Shown here piece by piece: positions 35,401 to 46,551 of a DNA stretch of 64,000 nt. The DNA is from Fasciolopsis buskii. Lineage: Eukaryota > Platyhelminthes > Trematoda > Plagiorchiida > Fasciolidae. The notes under the pieces are model-generated. The model saw nothing but the letters and a program-made list of their open reading frames with translations. It searched no databases and was not told the DNA's origin. The stretch is from positions 1 through 64,000 of the forward strand of contig LUCM01001946.1 of the NCBI GenBank assembly GCA_008360955.1, read 5' to 3'. Made by a program: the position numbers and the translations under genes. Numbering within the stretch: position 1 is the first letter of the stretch; each line of letters begins with the position of its first letter.

Positions 35401-35924
35401 TATTACTATTGCAATAAGATATATGGGGGAATATAATGAGCAGCTTAGGAACAAAATATGACTACACATATGTAGTCATATTATTCTGATGACGAATACG
35501 GTGCTTCTCGGACCTCTGGTCAGGTCAGCATTTGTGGCCAAGAAAGTTTGATCATGCGGATAAATCGTTCTTGTTTGTCTACTTCCGGGAGTTGTCGTTT
35601 TACGGCCACAAAATGCTTTTTGCACCTGACTATGGAGGTCAGTAGCAGCCGAAAAGAGAGTGTAGAATGTCCCATGTTGACTATTCTTTAGGCTGCTGAG
35701 CGCTGGATATCAACTGCTCTCTCATCCAAACAGGCTGATATTCTTGTATTCGTTTTCTCTTTTCCCGACTTGTGGCTGACTTCACAGATGCACAAAAATT
35801 GGAAAATATGCCTAGAAGTTCTGGACTGTGACAGTCGATTTTTCATCGGGCAATACTGGCTGTCAGTGAGGTCGGCATATAAGCAAACATAACTCGGGAA
35901 TTTTGAGTAGATTGGACGGGGAGG

Positions 35925-36075
35925 TAGTGGCCCAATGGTAACATACACCTTCCAGCTGAACGCCCCGGGTTTAAAAGTTGGATAGGATGGAGGATATGCA
36001 CCAAAAGGTGAGCTCTAATAAGGACGGAACTTGATCCCGTCTGATGCTTCCCGAGTGTAAGATTGACCGGATGAT
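35925..36075 (+). repeat. tRNA-headed repeat family C
   Basis: Head GTAGTGGCCCAATGGTAACA with A-box character and a weak B-box (GGGTTTAAAAGTT). The body is GGAGGATATGCACC, GTGAGCTCTAATAAGGACGG and GTAAGATTGACCGGATGATC. The body is shared with 11865-11975. A family A SINE abuts it at 36076. Confidence 0.55.
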
Positions 36076-36212
36076 CTTATTTTTGTCTGTCTTTTGTTGG
36101 TGAAATAACCGTGTACATTAATTTTTTCCTGGAAAGGGGCCTCGGTCACCAGGGAGCTGCCAAATGAGGAAGTTGACCAGCGGTGGGAGGATTCGAACGG
36201 GGAATTTGAGAT
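36076..36212 (-). repeat. SINE family A, copy 7
   Basis: Plus text CTTTTGTTGGTGAAATAACC (tail), GAAGTTGACCAGCGGTGGGA and GGATTCGAACGGGGAATTTG. The head end is diverged and probably truncated. Confidence 0.8.
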
Positions 36213-36253
36213 TTGTGAGCGCCAGAAGCAATCCAAATGCCACTTACAGATGG

Positions 36254-36600
36254 GGCACAGTAATCGGCCCCTAATGATGGATGACTTCGCTGCAGGTAGC
36301 CTAAGTAAGATATAAGCTTTGGAAATGACCTACAGAGCTTGACTGCTTGGAACTTGTTGATTGTAGACTAGATGCTTTCATGGCACCATTAACCATGATA
36401 GCAAGGCTTAACTAACCAACAGGAAACCACGAAAGCACTGCACAGGCTAAGGTGTTCGACTCAAAATCGTTCGTCCCAAGTATCCGTCCCAATTCGGGCG
36501 CAGTGGATATGTACTGTGGCTGATGATTCTTGACAGGTTGAAAGAAACAGTTGTGGCTTATTAGTGGCAATCTGAGTTTTGAAAGCAGGTGGTGAATAAT
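36254..36600. repeat. Family B fragments in opposite orientations
   Basis: 36254-36310 matches the leader on the minus strand (GATGACTTCGCTGCAGGTAG). 36448-36600 is a plus-strand head and body (AGGCTAAGGTGTTCGACTCA, CGGGCGCAGTGGATATGTAC). The layout resembles the divergent pair at 8754-9140. Confidence 0.6.
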
Positions 36601-37909
36601 TTATAATGCATTGCTTATTCTGCCTCGGGCTGTCCCATTTGTTTCGCTGACACAAATGTTCCCATCCCGACCGGCAATGTTGTGTGCTGGACGTCTTTCA
36701 AGTTATACTAGGATGGGGTTGCAAAACTTGAACGCCACTTAACCCAAGTCGGTTTTCTGCAAACGCATTCTTCCCAGTCTTCCCAACTGCCTTGTTCACA
36801 AGCAGCGCAAAACGAAAATGGGAGAAGTCCGTTGATTTGTGTGACCAGTGCAAATTACACGAATCTCTATACTCATACCAAACTGTCGAATCGAGTAAGA
36901 AACGTGAGTCTCGGTGAACTGGTTACGCCGCGACACTATGCACCCAAAATGGATTCTCCATACAATTTAACTGCGATGATCTTAAAGTATTCCCAGGAAC
37001 AGTGCAGTGGTTGAAAAAAGTACATGATTACACCGACACTCGACCGAACGTCTGTCAAACACTCAAGATCACTCCCTTCCACCTTTTCCTACCTCGGCTT
37101 AGACACTACGAGCTGTTGCGGACTGACGTAATTGCTCGTTTGAACTATGCAACTGCTGGGTGTTGAGAATGAATAATTAAAAAGAATCCCTTGTTTCAAT
37201 TGTCTTTTAGTGCCAACAAAACTGATATCGTCCCTGTCAAAACAAGTCCCGATAGAATGAAAAACGATAATTTTACGGAAAATTTGAAGTGAAAAATAAA
37301 CAAATTATTTTTCCGGTTCGAGAATAAGTCGGATTCATGAACTAGGAATTTACAAATAGGACTCGGTGGAACAAAGCTTCATTGATTATTCAACTGGAAA
37401 CTCGTTGCATGACAGGGTCTGCTTGGACAAAAAGACACGGTGACAGACCGATTCCATCGGATATTCAACGGCTTCTTCATCTTGGATCTGTGCATATAAA
37501 TGTATGTTTGTATAGATATTTCTAACCAAATACAGCAACAAGTCGATGCTTCAAGTATCACTGACATCCTTCACTGTGGCTGTACATTTATTTAAGAATC
37601 GAATCTGAAGAGTGTTTCCGTTACTAATATGTCCTGTAGGCAAATGACAGCCTCACCGGTGTTCCCGAAAAACGTATTTCGTTTGTGGGTGAATGAAATC
37701 AATCGAGATTTGCAAGATCCTACAGCAAAACTCCAAAATCAAACAATCATGTTAAGAGCAAAAAAACCGGGGTAATACAATTTGTTCTCATATAGATGTT
37801 TTATGCCACGTAAACTACACAATGTCGCAGTATGAGAACTGTATCCAGGTTTGTGCTGTCGAATGTGGAAATTGGAGGCAGTGTCCGGGATGCGAAAACA
37901 GAAAGTTCA
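36601..37909. other. No gene recognised
   Basis: The short plus frame at 36832-37014 and minus frame at 37379-37567 have no support. Confidence 0.4.
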
Positions 37910-38110
37910 TTTCAAAGCCCGGTAGTGGTCAAACGGACTATCGACAGCAGTCAAGTCGATTAGGGGCTTGTCACCCGGAAAAGGACAGAGGTTCGATCCC
38001 CACACCCGCCGGTGGTAGACATAAGCCGGTAAATTACTATATCTGACCTAGTGAGAACTTACATGAAGTAATGCAGCTCCAGGTTTCTTGAACATGGTTG
38101 CTGGTCTTCC
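37910..38110 (+). repeat. tRNA-derived SINE-like unit, family D
   Basis: Head GGTAGTGGTCAAACGGACTA (A-box) and a near-consensus B-box in GAGGTTCGATCCCCACACC, about 55 bases apart, followed by a non-tRNA body (ATAAGCCGGTAAATTACTAT...). The arm pairing does not give a proper tRNA. One copy only in this window. Confidence 0.5.
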
Positions 38111-38264
38111 CACTCCGCAGAGTGGGCACTAGTGGAATATCCTTCATCGCTTGACAAACCCCACTGAAAGCTGCCTCATTCCAGGGTTATAAGTTTCTAT
38201 AAAAGGAGTGAATATCCAGGCGGAACAAGGAGTCGACCTACACAGTGGTTAACACGCGGAACAT

Positions 38265-38443
38265 AGTCGGTGGTGGCCATGCGGATGAGGTCTTGACGTT
38301 TGGATGTGAAGGTCGCGGATTCGAATCCTCCTACCGCCGGTCAACTTCCCCACTTGGCAGTCCTCTGCTGGCCGCGACCCCCTTCTGAATAAAAATGGTG
38401 TACATTGTTATTTGTTAATAAAGGAAGTAAAAGATAAGGGAAA
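38265..38443 (+). repeat. SINE family A, copy 8 (near full length)
   Basis: Head GTCGGTGGTGGCCATGCGGA, B-box GCGGATTCGAATCCTCC, body CCGGTCAACTTCCCCACTTG and TCTGCTGGCCGCGACCCCCT, tail TTAATAAAGGAAGTAAAAGA. Confidence 0.93.
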
Positions 38444-38479
38444 ACACATTCTTCAACTCATTCTGATTTGATAGAAAGG

Positions 38480-40660
38480 GACAACACGATCGCCACTGTA
38501 CATGGTTCACTGCCATATCTTTCAGTCCATACAGCCAACTAGTTGACGGGTATTTCGGGCTCCAACCACGAATTAATGAGTCATTTCAATTCGCTGTGCG
38601 TTTTTTCATTCCATGTTGCTGCGTCATCTGCTTACCTCCACATGGTTTCTTCCATTCCTTGGGGGAAAGCAATATGGAACACAGTGGGGTCGACGAGAGT
38701 TTGCCATAAACAATACATGATCAAACCAACATAATGAAGGGAGCTTCATACGCTGGGCTGAGGTGTTCCCAAAGCTGATGCATAATGTTAAATTCCTAAA
38801 CCTCAGAGATGGGACACCATTGTCGAATGCCGCTAGTCGTTTCGAATGAACCTGATAGTTCACCGCATACTCTCACGTATCCATATGTATGCAAGTACAA
38901 TGCTTGCAACAGGATTACGAACTTCACTGGCATACCCCTTCGGTGGAGATCACTAACTAGCGTTGTCTGACCGACTGCGTTGAAAGCGAATCCCGAGTTC
39001 GGAAAGAACACGATTGTGGGTACCAGTCCATGGCGCGTTTTGAGTATTTGGTGAAGAGTATATATCTGGTCGGCGATGGCCAAACGGATAAGCTCGTGGC
39101 GTTCGGACGTGAAGGTCGCGGATTCGAATCTTCCCATCATCGGTCAACTGCCCCACTTGGCAGCCCCCTGCTGACTGCGGTCTCCTTCCTGAAAACTGAT
39201 GTGCATCGTTGTTTCATTAATAAAGGAAGTAAAAGGTAAACTATAAAAAGATAAACGATAAATGATAAACGTCGACCTTGACAAAATTCGACCTGCTGCT
39301 TGTGGATGTTACTCTTAAAAACCGGTGTCAAAAGGCGCGGCATTATCGAAGCTAACACCGTAGTACCTATCGGAATTAAGCTAATCCCACGATGATTGCT
39401 ACAGTCACTGTACGTGCCGTTGTAGAGTTGGAGTACAACAAGTGAGCCACTCGACGATAATGGAGCACGCTCCTGGCTCGAAATATCACGAAAGAACCAG
39501 GTGAATGCTTTTATGAGGGTCTTTTCATCCAATCTCAAAAGAACTGGAGAGAGTTCGTCAGGTCCGGATGATTTTCCCTTTTTTCAGCAGCCGTATATCC
39601 GACTTTGCTTTCACTTCAGTTGGGGATTCGAAAGATGCATCTCAAGCATCCACTGCTGCTGTCTTCGGACTGAATGCATTAGCGTGCAGCCAGCTGGAAT
39701 GATTTTCGATCTGTTTAGCTCCACGGCTGTGCTTTTGCTGTCTCACCTGAATAGGCTCTACAGCTCTATCGCACATGACTTCATTAATCGTAGATCAAAA
39801 CCATCGTTGTTGCTTTTAAGCTAAAGCAGTCTTTAACTGTTACCGGAAGCACCTCTTAATTCCATCTCTTTGGCTGCCTAAACCCATCAGATTTCACGTC
39901 CATTTTTAGGGCTTAGCGTCAATTCACGCTGCTATTGTCGACGCATCTCATTCACCTCCTTGCAGTTAGGAAGCTGGCTTCTTTCCTCTCTTAGGCTCAG
40001 TGATTCTTGCAAGACCCAGTATTTGCGAAATTTTTACCAAATACATCCCAGCGCTCACCTACATTGCTGCTGGTCGTGGTCCTTAATTTCTGTTAGTTTC
40101 TGTCAATGGATGATGTGAACAGTTGAATCAGACAGATGCTCGACAGCCAATCGACCTTGCGGTCTGCGTCGATGGTCAATGAGCTGCAACAAAATCGCAC
40201 TGAAACTAACGCATGATCCGAATCGACGTACGTGGCCCAGCACGATCTACAATTCCGGACAGAGCCGAGCCAACGGTAACTTACTGTAATATCGTCGATC
40301 TAATTCAAACTAACTGTAGAGAAATCAGGCGTTGTTAGCTGAATTACTCTATTCGAATCACGAATTCGTACTTAACTCACGTAGCAGACATTGGTCAGAA
40401 GTGAGTCTACTGTCAGAGCCAAACACGCCTGTTGGCCAGTGTGCAGTAGATTGCGCCCATTGAAGGAACCGAGATTCAAAGGCCGACGAGGTCTGAAAAG
40501 ATGTGAGCTAGCAGTCAATGAATTGTTGCGGGTATTGGGTGTGTTATCAGTGGGTAAATTATGGATAGGCAGATTGGGCACAAGGGATTTGGTCGGACAC
40601 AGATGAGACAGGTTGAATAAACGAAAGGGAACTCCGAGCCGTAGCATACTTATCACTACC
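38480..40660 (-). mobile_element. Non-LTR (LINE) retrotransposon remnant, endonuclease plus RT
   Basis: Read 5' to 3' on the minus strand. An endonuclease start lies near 40470 (PLNLGSFNGRNLLHTGQQAC), with the catalytic SDH motif in YVDSDHALVSVRF (about 40190-40235). RT N-terminal segments follow (LRLDEKTLIKAFTWFF; CSNHRGISLIPIGTTVLAS; QQVEFCQGRR). A SINE interrupts the element at 39066-39265. After it come DQIYTLHQILKTRHGLVPTI and RGMPVKFVILLQALYLHTYG, then GELSGSFETTSGIRQWCP (RT motif B area). The end (about 38730-38490) matches the C-terminal remnant at 28930-29145. Stops, frameshifts and loss of the YADD block make it inactive. Clade (RTE- or CR1-like) not resolved. Confidence 0.8.
39066..39265 (+). 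repeat. SINE family A, copy 9, inserted in LINE RT
   Basis: Head GGCGATGGCCAAACGGATAA, B-box GCGGATTCGAATCTTCC, body GGTCAACTGCCCCACTTGGC, tail TTTCATTAATAAAGGAAGTA then repeated GATAAACGATAAATG. It separates two adjoining parts of the RT frame of the surrounding minus-strand LINE, so it is younger than the LINE. Target duplication not clear. Confidence 0.93.
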
Positions 40661-43600
40661 CACCTTGCTAGTTGCGATGGGCAGCGCGGTCCTGATTATC
40701 CTGCTCGACGATCGATGCAGCATGAAATTCTTTGTAGACGTGTAACTCGTGGAGACTTGTGGACGGGTGCTAAAACAGAACAATTAGGATTCTCAACCAA
40801 GGCCTTTGGTTCCAACAATTCTCGGATCAATTATTATTCCACTCAATTTCGCTACTGAGTTGCCAGCTGAAATCAACCCTGAACGTGAAGGACCGGGAGA
40901 CTACTTCGTGAGACCTGTACCAATTGACGTTCCACGCACGACTGGGTCTTTGGCTTGAGATAAGTCATCCTGCTTAGCTAGCTAGGTCAAGGAGGCAGGC
41001 AGGTTGCCAGGCCACGTCACTGTGCCGTCTCGTTGTTGCGGCTAAGGTGTGTGACCTTTCCAATGCATCTAAGTGTAGGCAAGTCATAAAAAGCTGATAT
41101 TCACTGCCTGGAGCCCGCCGATTAAGGTGATCAGTACTTCGCGGGGATCAAAGGCAAAATCAGGAACACACTAGAATATTTTCGTCTTCGTATCGAACTA
41201 GTGTCCCTATGGAACCGACAGGCATACGGTTATCCGTGGGCGAAGACTGACTTGGCTGGCTTCAACGTAGGCATCTAAGAACCGACTTGGCCCGAAGATT
41301 CATGGATAATTCCACACGCGTGGTTTGACTTTCATCAACCAATCACGTATCCCGTCCATCGTTGTATTTTCTCAATTTATTCGTTAAATTAACCCCGTAC
41401 CACGTGACTTTGGCCACACTGTTACGATATCCGTTTTTCCAGTGCTAATACCAATAAACTATTAGTTGGGTTGAACTTCCACATTTTATCACCCAACATT
41501 TGTCCAATAAGTAAAGAAACAACCAGCATTGAGATAAATCATTTGGGGTTTTGATTCACATTAGTAACAGAGGACTTCCGCATTTTTTTGTTGGAATTTC
41601 ATTCAGACTTTATTGTTCTTAATTGTAACCGATTTTTACCTGCAAAGAACGAACAATTCTGGGACAGAATGCTCCACATTTTCGATTGTGCCGAAAACGG
41701 ACCATCTACTGAACATGTCAATGTCCCATAAGGCAGTAAAAGCAAAATTTTTATTTGGCTAATCATACCATAAATATGTATCTGTGTTCGGGATTAAAAA
41801 CAAATAGGCCACATTACCCGGTCACCTGGTAACGCTGACAATTTTGATTCTGGCGTTCGGGAGCCCTAAATAAACGAAAGCAAATTTCGAAAAAAAAACA
41901 AAAAAACAAATATGACTTAACGTCAAATCTGCATAATCTTGTTGTACCCGAAATGAGATTGATCAGAGCAGTTCAGTTCAATGGACCATTGTGAACGATA
42001 GGAGTTTAGGCGTTATCAACTGCTGAAGATCCCTAATCAGCTGGATGTCAACAGTGGTTCGACAGTTTCCCAAGGGTGACTTGAACAACGGTACTGTATG
42101 GTAAACATTTGTGTCCGAATCGTTCATTGCTCGAAATGCCCCGAACTCGAGTGGGAAATTTATCAAACGCAAAAGCTGTTCATGTTTAGTTAATGACTTC
42201 GATGCTGCCCGTGGCTAGTCCGACAAGTGAATTGTAAACTGCCCTATGGAGCACCAGTCAGGACGGAATTTGAACACCAACATGCATACATCTTCAAGAA
42301 TTTGACAAAATTCGCACCTATTTTTTGCCGTCTGAGGTTAACCAAATTTCATTTTCACGTCAAATTATTCCGGGTCATGAAAGTCATTATTGATCAGCCC
42401 TGGTAAGGTACATCACCTAGACGTCATTTCGTTTGGGAACGTCGTTGAGTATCACATCCAACGGGAGTTCGGATAGATCACCGATAAGCCGAGATGATTC
42501 AACTAGGTTGCATGCAATGACTCACTTGGCCCAAGGATATCACGACTGATGTATCAGATCAGATGCACAGTATGTGTATCTTGTCACCATACCTCAGCTC
42601 CCGGTACAGCTATTTTTCTTCTTACAAAAGTCTACCGGTGCTTTGAGGTGCTACAACTTACTTCGCCGGGGGTTAAATGATTCGTGAAAGCAAATATTCC
42701 ATCCAATAAACATATGCGTAAACCTGATTTACTGGTTTCGCTGAAATGTTTTTTTATCAGTCGGATTGGGCGCCAGTTTCTGATACCATTATAATTTTGG
42801 AAGGAACAGCTCCGAGTCGGAATTCGTCACTAGGACAGAAAGAAACCAGTTAGCAGTCGAGAATTGTGCCGGAGTTTGGTACCGTACCGGGTTTATTATT
42901 ATCCGTTGGTAACTGGTGTGTTTTGCATGCGTAGTCTCGGAAAGTAAGCCAACTAGGATAAATGAGACCGCTAGGTCAAGCGGTGAAACCCTAACGATAC
43001 CATTCTGTTAATGGTCCCTGTCGGTCATTTTCGATCTGCCTGAAACACACGACTCATTTCGTCCGTACCCGATGGTATTTGGGACCCTTGGGTCACAGAT
43101 GAGCTGGTTGTGTTTACTTATGTTATAGTCACTGTATCGGGTAATGATTTGTCACGTGTGACGGAAATGAGAATTCCGTTGATCCATTCTGTAAGTCAGC
43201 ACTAAGGGTGTCGAACCCGAAGGCCCGGAAGGATTCAGTGGACAATGAGCACGTGACCACTAGTCAGTAAATCATGTATAGTTTGGGAGGTGCGTTGTGA
43301 TTGGTGGGGTCATTGGAACGTGAGTTTTCATAAGATTTACTTGAAGTTGAAGAGGTGCGGTGACGAAAGTCAATGGCTGCCATGGAATCAGAATTGAACG
43401 GTATCAAACCTGGCCCAGTATGGTTGTGGTCTGATTCCCTCCGCCTGTCAACGATTCGCAAATTCCTGTGAGCTGTCTGTTTTGTACCTTTTCTTTAATA
43501 GTAAGAAGAAAATAATCAGCTACAATGCAATCACTCAGCAACCACTCGATTACTCCGGCAGTTTTAAGACAAGACGAATAGCACTCATTCAAGTGAAATT

Positions 43601-43849
43601 CTCACTGCAATCACCAGCAAGATGACTTTCCTGTAGACAATTAGACTTTAGTGAGTTCAAAATAAGTGCAACTAACAACGTTTTTTGAGTACTCGGTCGA
43701 ATGTCCTTGGAAATTCCCTTCAAACTATTCGAGTGACACGGGGAAATAAACGTTTACACCTCCAAAGTTGCCGGACAGGGCAGCAAACAACGAAATGAGT
43801 TCAAACAGTTCGACAAATGTTTAAATTCAGGGCACTGGGCGGAATTTAT
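40661..43849. other. Upstream of the LINE; no gene recognised
   Basis: The first few hundred bases may be LINE 5' sequence (the minus frame 40559-40783 runs into the endonuclease start). Beyond about 41300 I find only short frames and A-rich runs. No SINE heads. Confidence 0.35.
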
Positions 43850-44070
43850 CTTCTGAGTAGCATATTTCGCATGCGGCTAGATGAACAATTTTTTTTATTT
43901 ATCTGTATGGGAAATATACTACTGGGAAGAAAAACCAACACTTTCGGGGCCTTGTGCCCCCTTCTGAAGGTTAGCTTTGACGAAACGACACAAATCCTCC
44001 CACGGATCATCATGTGATTCTTAAATGGACTTACCATCCATTCACGCTCCTAACAACTCAAATGAGATTC
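43850..44070 (+). repeat. Dispersed repeat, partner of 33185-33480
   Basis: Shares CATATTTCGCATGCGGCTAG ATGAACAA and the end block CACAAATCCTCCCACGG, ATCATCATGTGATTC and TTAAATGGACTTACCATCC. It is shorter and lacks part of the internal hairpin. Confidence 0.55.
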
Positions 44071-44541
44071 TAGTGAGACACTAGACGAAATGTTTGGATA
44101 TGAGAGAAGTTGCATGTCAAGATGACGATAAACAAACTGAAAAGTCAGTAAAGTCCGATGGTGAGATGGTGATTGAGTAAGCCGATATTGGGGAGGATTA
44201 ACACGTGTAGGGTAAGAGGGTGAACATTGATGTCAAGGGAAGAATTTTCATGCATGTGCGTCCGAAATACTCCGCGGCTCTCGTTCCAGATAGCACAGGG
44301 AGGCTGAGCAGAACAAAGGATTTTCAGCGTTCAGCTTACAAACTTGCTACCAACAGAAGACACAAGTATGACTTTCTTGATTGCCACTTCCTGAATTCTG
44401 ACCGCTGCGTGTAATACCAGTCCCAACTCTGGTATTTTGTGAATCGTGCTTACATTTTCCAGAGTTAAACTTCCAGTCAAATGAAGTCCAACGGAGTTAA
44501 AATATTTCTCAACACCCATTCTTGCCTCCTATACACATTAG
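44071..44541. other. No confident gene
   Basis: A 64-codon plus frame (44220-44414) is open but has no splice signals. The interval ends in the acceptor GCCTCCTATACACATTAG. Confidence 0.35.
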
Positions 44542-44669
44542 GAATTGTATGCCCAATTCTCACAGGCTTACAACGCCCCGGAAACTTTTGACTGTCTGTT
44601 ATCACCATCCGGAATCAGATGAATCTGCTCGCATGCGAACAACCTCGCCGACTTCGGTTAGCCAGCCTG
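44542..44669 (+). CDS. Candidate internal exon, two-exon model with 44729-44827
   Basis: A pyrimidine-rich acceptor (TTGCCTCCTATACACATTAG) and a strong donor (CAGCCTG/GTGAGTT) enclose 128 nt: one carried base, 42 codons, one base over. The product reads NCMPNSHRLTTPRKLLTVCY, then HHPESDESARMRTT and SPTSVSQP. The next acceptor is only 59 bases on, and the joined frame stays open for 32 more codons. A second frame (ELYAQFSQAYNAPETFDCLL) is open for 26 codons before a stop and cannot be excluded if splicing differs. Family unknown. Confidence 0.4.
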
Positions 44670-44728
44670 GTGAGTTATTCTTGTCTCTGCGCATAAATTG
44701 TCATTAAATTTTATTTTTATTCGGTCAG

Positions 44729-44827
44729 GTCAAACTCTCTTGTCTCGGCGGTTGCTAACATCTGCGACAGAACTACGTGTGCGGTTTTCCGGGCATCACC
44801 GTGCCATTCGGGGTGGGGTGAAGGGGT
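44729..44827 (+). CDS. Candidate terminal exon of the 44542 model
   Basis: Acceptor TTTATTTTTATTCGGTCAG just before. The two opening bases complete the Gly codon from the previous exon. It then reads QTLLSRRLLTSATELRV and RFSGHHRAIRGGVKG to a TAG at 44825-44827. The intron would be 59 bp, which is short but possible in flatworms. A donor-like GG/GTAGGT overlaps the stop, so the exon might continue elsewhere. Not recognised. Confidence 0.38.
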
Positions 44828-44829
44828 AG

Positions 44830-45692
44830 GTGGTGTTCACATCCCACTTCCCTCCCGGACCCCAGCGTATGCAGTCGGCCCCAGTCGGAATCTTTTGTGC
44901 CAATGCAATTGTAGTCCGTTGTTTGGGAAAGTCGGATTCGCAGAAATTAAACTGATAGATTTCCGGGTTCCACAGACAAACAAATGTTTAACTAAGGCTA
45001 ACAACATATTCAATAATAAAACATCGACTTACCTCACATGGACCCAGACATCTACTCTGTGGCTCTGGTCTTATCCACCTTGTTGAAGAGGAGTTTAATC
45101 GTAGCAGTCTGGTGAGACAGTACGGTTCGGAGATCGAAGACGAAATGAACAGCGCGATGCGAAATCTTACGACTAAAAGTTTGTATGTGGCCCAACAGTG
45201 TTGATGCATAGAACTGATAGTCACTCATCGTTTTGTTTACCGCGACCAGCAATCTTCTAGGGCCGTGGGATGGCAAACCCCTTCGAACAACGGCAAAAAC
45301 AACAACCAACGCCGGAACGCCGGCAGCCCAATAACGTTCATCGGGATGGCATATTAATTAAGGTTAGATGCAATGATAACCGTAGGCTTGTCTTAGACAA
45401 ACTTTTCTCTAACCGGGCGGTCAGTTTGGAAAGCTGACCACAGTAGGAGTTATTTAGTTCCGGCCGAGTGCAAATCCGTCTGTATAGAAATACACATTCT
45501 GTTCCCTCGAATGTTTGCGCGACAGAAAAATGTGCTCGTCCGTTGCCTGAAAATCCAATAACCAGCAACGTGATTGGCAGGTGTGCGTAAAATTTCAGCC
45601 GGCATTACAACATGAATTGACAACTGAATATACAAAAAGAATATGCACTAAAGATACTCTTGAAGCTGAACTGTAGACGATAAGAAGAGTAC
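44830..45692. other. Uncertain open frames
   Basis: A plus frame ending at a TGA about 45206 reads VEEEFNRSSLVRQYGSEIED then EMNSAMRNLTTKSLYVAQQC, which is protein-like, but no good acceptor was found. Minus frames of 75-85 codons overlap it. No gene is called. Confidence 0.3.
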
Positions 45693-45977
45693 TTATCGAA
45701 AATTGTTTCCCAAATAGAGTAATCGATAAGATATTGGAGACAGAAAAGAAGTTCCTGGGAGGTCGATGGTGGGGGGAAAGCCAGTATAGATATCTCTGCC
45801 ATCCAAAAGTGACACACTAGCAGAGATAGCACGACGAAGACTGACTAGCGCTATCAATAAGACATTTTGCGCAACCAAGCTTCGAATCTTTTTTCCCAGA
45901 GCAATTCGATTGGTAACCAGTTTGTAAATATCCGGACCAAACGACGTAAGGAGTGTATCGAAAAATCGATGCGCCAT
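45693..45977 (-). mobile_element. Penelope-like element N-terminal fragment
   Basis: A minus-strand frame opens with MAHRFFDTLLTSFGPDIYK directly after the terminal sequence of the palindrome's left arm and remains open for 95 codons. The first about 20 residues match the copy at 15767. The later part (about 45693-45840) is unverified as element sequence. Confidence 0.5.
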
Positions 45978-45984
45978 GTATTGG

Positions 45985-46196
45985 TTTTTATTGTGAATGA
46001 TATAATATTAATAACACAGCGTTGTTGGTAGATGTAATGCGCCAACGTTTCGACTACCGTGGGTAGTCTTTCTCAAGGCAAGTTTTACAATTGTAAAACT
46101 TGCCTTGAGAAAGACTACCCACGGTAGTCGAAACGTTGGCGCATTACATCTACCAACAACGCTGTGTTATTAATATTATATCATTCACAATAAAAA
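45985..46196. repeat. Perfect 212-bp palindrome (inverted Penelope termini)
   Basis: Bases 45985-46090 are the exact reverse complement of 46091-46196, with no spacer; the centre is TTTTACAATTGTAAAA. I checked the arms base by base. Each arm holds the terminal sequence with AGACTACCCACGGTAGTCG followed by AAACGTTGGCGCATTAC. Left of it a Penelope N-terminus is encoded on the minus strand. Right of it a GIY-YIG endonuclease is encoded on the plus strand. The two arms therefore look like inverted terminal repeats of one element family. Confidence 0.95.
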
Positions 46197-46201
46197 GCTT
46201 C

Positions 46202-46440
46202 GAATCTCTTTCAACTCCCTCCCAGTAGTGTCATTACGGTTGAAAGATAAAGCTGCCGATTCTTCAGTCTTGTTCTGTGTTTATTCATTCACATCGTCCT
46301 GTGAAACAATGTACATCGGCCGCATGACCAGGCGCTTGTCTGAACACATTCGTGAGCACCACCCTGCATGGTTGGGCACTGGAACAATTAAGTCACTTAA
46401 TAGGGTTAGTTCTTTCATACCCAGCACAGACTAACCGTGA
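46202..46440 (+). mobile_element. Penelope-like GIY-YIG endonuclease fragment
   Basis: The frame reads CVYSFTSSCETMYIGRMTRR, then LSEHIREHHPAWLGTG. This matches the endonuclease domain of Penelope-like elements, which cut DNA during target-primed insertion. The YIGR core, a T.R.L spacing and the HI.EH block are present. The upstream VY plus YIG pairing is the domain hallmark. The frame ends about 30 residues later (SFIPSTD), before the usual C-terminal end, so the domain is truncated. It starts within about 10 bases of the palindrome, so the RT body that should precede it is absent: a 5'-truncated copy. Confidence 0.75.
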
Positions 46441-46551
46441 ATGTGACGTAAGCTTTCCAGGCCCTGTATAAAGTCAGAGGGGTCAACAGTCAAGGTTGGC
46501 AACGTCTCATCTTGACTAATCCAATCCCTCCTAAAAATTCTTCCTAATACA

